Assembly (NCBI GenBank): GCA_024404125.1
Contig: JAKSQL010000055.1
Location: 1 to 6,521 of the forward strand
Origin: Clostridia bacterium
GTDB lineage: Bacteria > Bacillota > Clostridia > Oscillospirales > Acutalibacteraceae
Reading direction: 5' to 3'
Length of the DNA: 6,521 nt
The stretch's first letter is position 1. Each line of letters begins with the position of its first letter. The notes under the pieces are model-generated. The model searched no databases, was not told the DNA's origin, and saw only the letters and a program-made list of their open reading frames with translations. Positions 6,305 through 6,521 of the stretch are shown here, piece by piece. A program made the translations under genes and the position numbers.

Positions 6305-6521
6305 AGTTCGTTTATGTTTACGAGTTGCAAAGATGCCTCGACTTTTTCCTCCCCGAGAAGCGTTGTCGCAACGGTTTTGAAATTTTGTGTTTTATCACTT
6401 ACGTAAAAATTATGTTTGCCATTTTGACCTCTGTTATTTAACATATCAAGACCGATAAGTTTTTCTTTTATTGCCTCTGCCGCAGCAGTTCCCATATTTA
6501 TAACGGCCACTTTATCGCCTA
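6301..6521 (-). CDS. murI: Probable glutamate racemase, C-terminal fragment (N-terminus beyond the window)
   Basis: Only the last 73 residues are visible. The frame stays open from the TGA at 6303-6301 to the window edge, so the GTG at 6510 is an internal valine and not a start. The fragment reads GDKVAVINMGTAAAEAIKEKL, then a linker with NN, then HNFYVSDKTQNFKTVATTLLGEE and a final LQLVNINEL (each run quoted only in part here: HNFYVSD, NFKTVATTLLG, LQLVNI). This matches the usual end of MurI/RacE: a V-x-L-I-D-S-G-x-x-x-A segment, H-x-F-Y-x-(S/T)-D/G, F-x-x-x-A-x-x-x-L-G, and a closing strand V-x-x-I/V-x-L. MurI makes D-glutamate from L-glutamate for peptidoglycan. The catalytic cysteines are upstream and cannot be checked. 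The usual DSG or SSG is NMG here. The gene overlaps the DUF1934 gene by 4 bases (ATGA). Confidence 0.75.
   Translation of the reverse strand, partial: GDKVAVINMGTAAAEAIKEKLIGLDMLNNRGQNGKHNFYVSDKTQNFKTVATTLLGEEKVEASLQLVNINEL

Noticed and set aside
6301..6510. A separate 69-codon gene starting at the GTG at 6510
   Set aside because: The frame is open upstream to the window edge and the protein matches the C-terminal end of a longer family, so it is a truncated view of a larger gene.

Overview
The window looks like a compact chromosomal piece from a low-to-moderate GC member of the Firmicutes, most likely an anaerobic Clostridia-type bacterium. The GC content is roughly 40% by eye. Evidence for this placement is the strong Shine-Dalgarno sites, the DUF1934 (YwiB-like) gene directly upstream of argS as in Bacillus subtilis, a bacterial LonA protease, and a small cysteine-containing lipoprotein with a Firmicutes-style lipobox. 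No marker allows a genus call.

All six genes lie on the minus strand, so transcription runs from high to low coordinates. The order is: 3' end of a probable glutamate racemase gene (murI, 6521-6301, cut by the window edge), a DUF1934 protein (6304-5879), arginyl-tRNA synthetase (argS, 5879-4209), nicotinate phosphoribosyltransferase (pncB, about 4196-2751), an unrecognised lipoprotein (about 2749-2177), and ATP-dependent protease Lon (2159-1, cut just before the catalytic lysine). The junctions are a 4-base overlap, a 1-base overlap, gaps of 12 and 1 bases, and a gap of 16 bases plus the base before the lon start (17 in total). No promoter, terminator, RNA gene, repeat array or mobile element was found, and there is no gene-free stretch of any size. 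The six genes are therefore best read as part of one operon whose promoter lies beyond 6521 and whose end lies before position 1.

The genes do not form one pathway. They cover peptidoglycan precursor supply (D-glutamate), tRNA charging, NAD salvage (Preiss-Handler route) and protein quality control, which is typical of a housekeeping operon. The one member without a recognisable role is the lipoprotein between pncB and lon. It has a clean lipobox and what may be an internal duplication of an alpha/beta module.

Two start codons (pncB and the lipoprotein) are moved from an upstream GTG to a downstream ATG, because in both cases the GTG is part of the Shine-Dalgarno sequence itself. I see no convincing undescribed system here. 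The findings are modest: an orphan lipoprotein, two motif variants in otherwise conserved enzymes, and the tight gene coupling.
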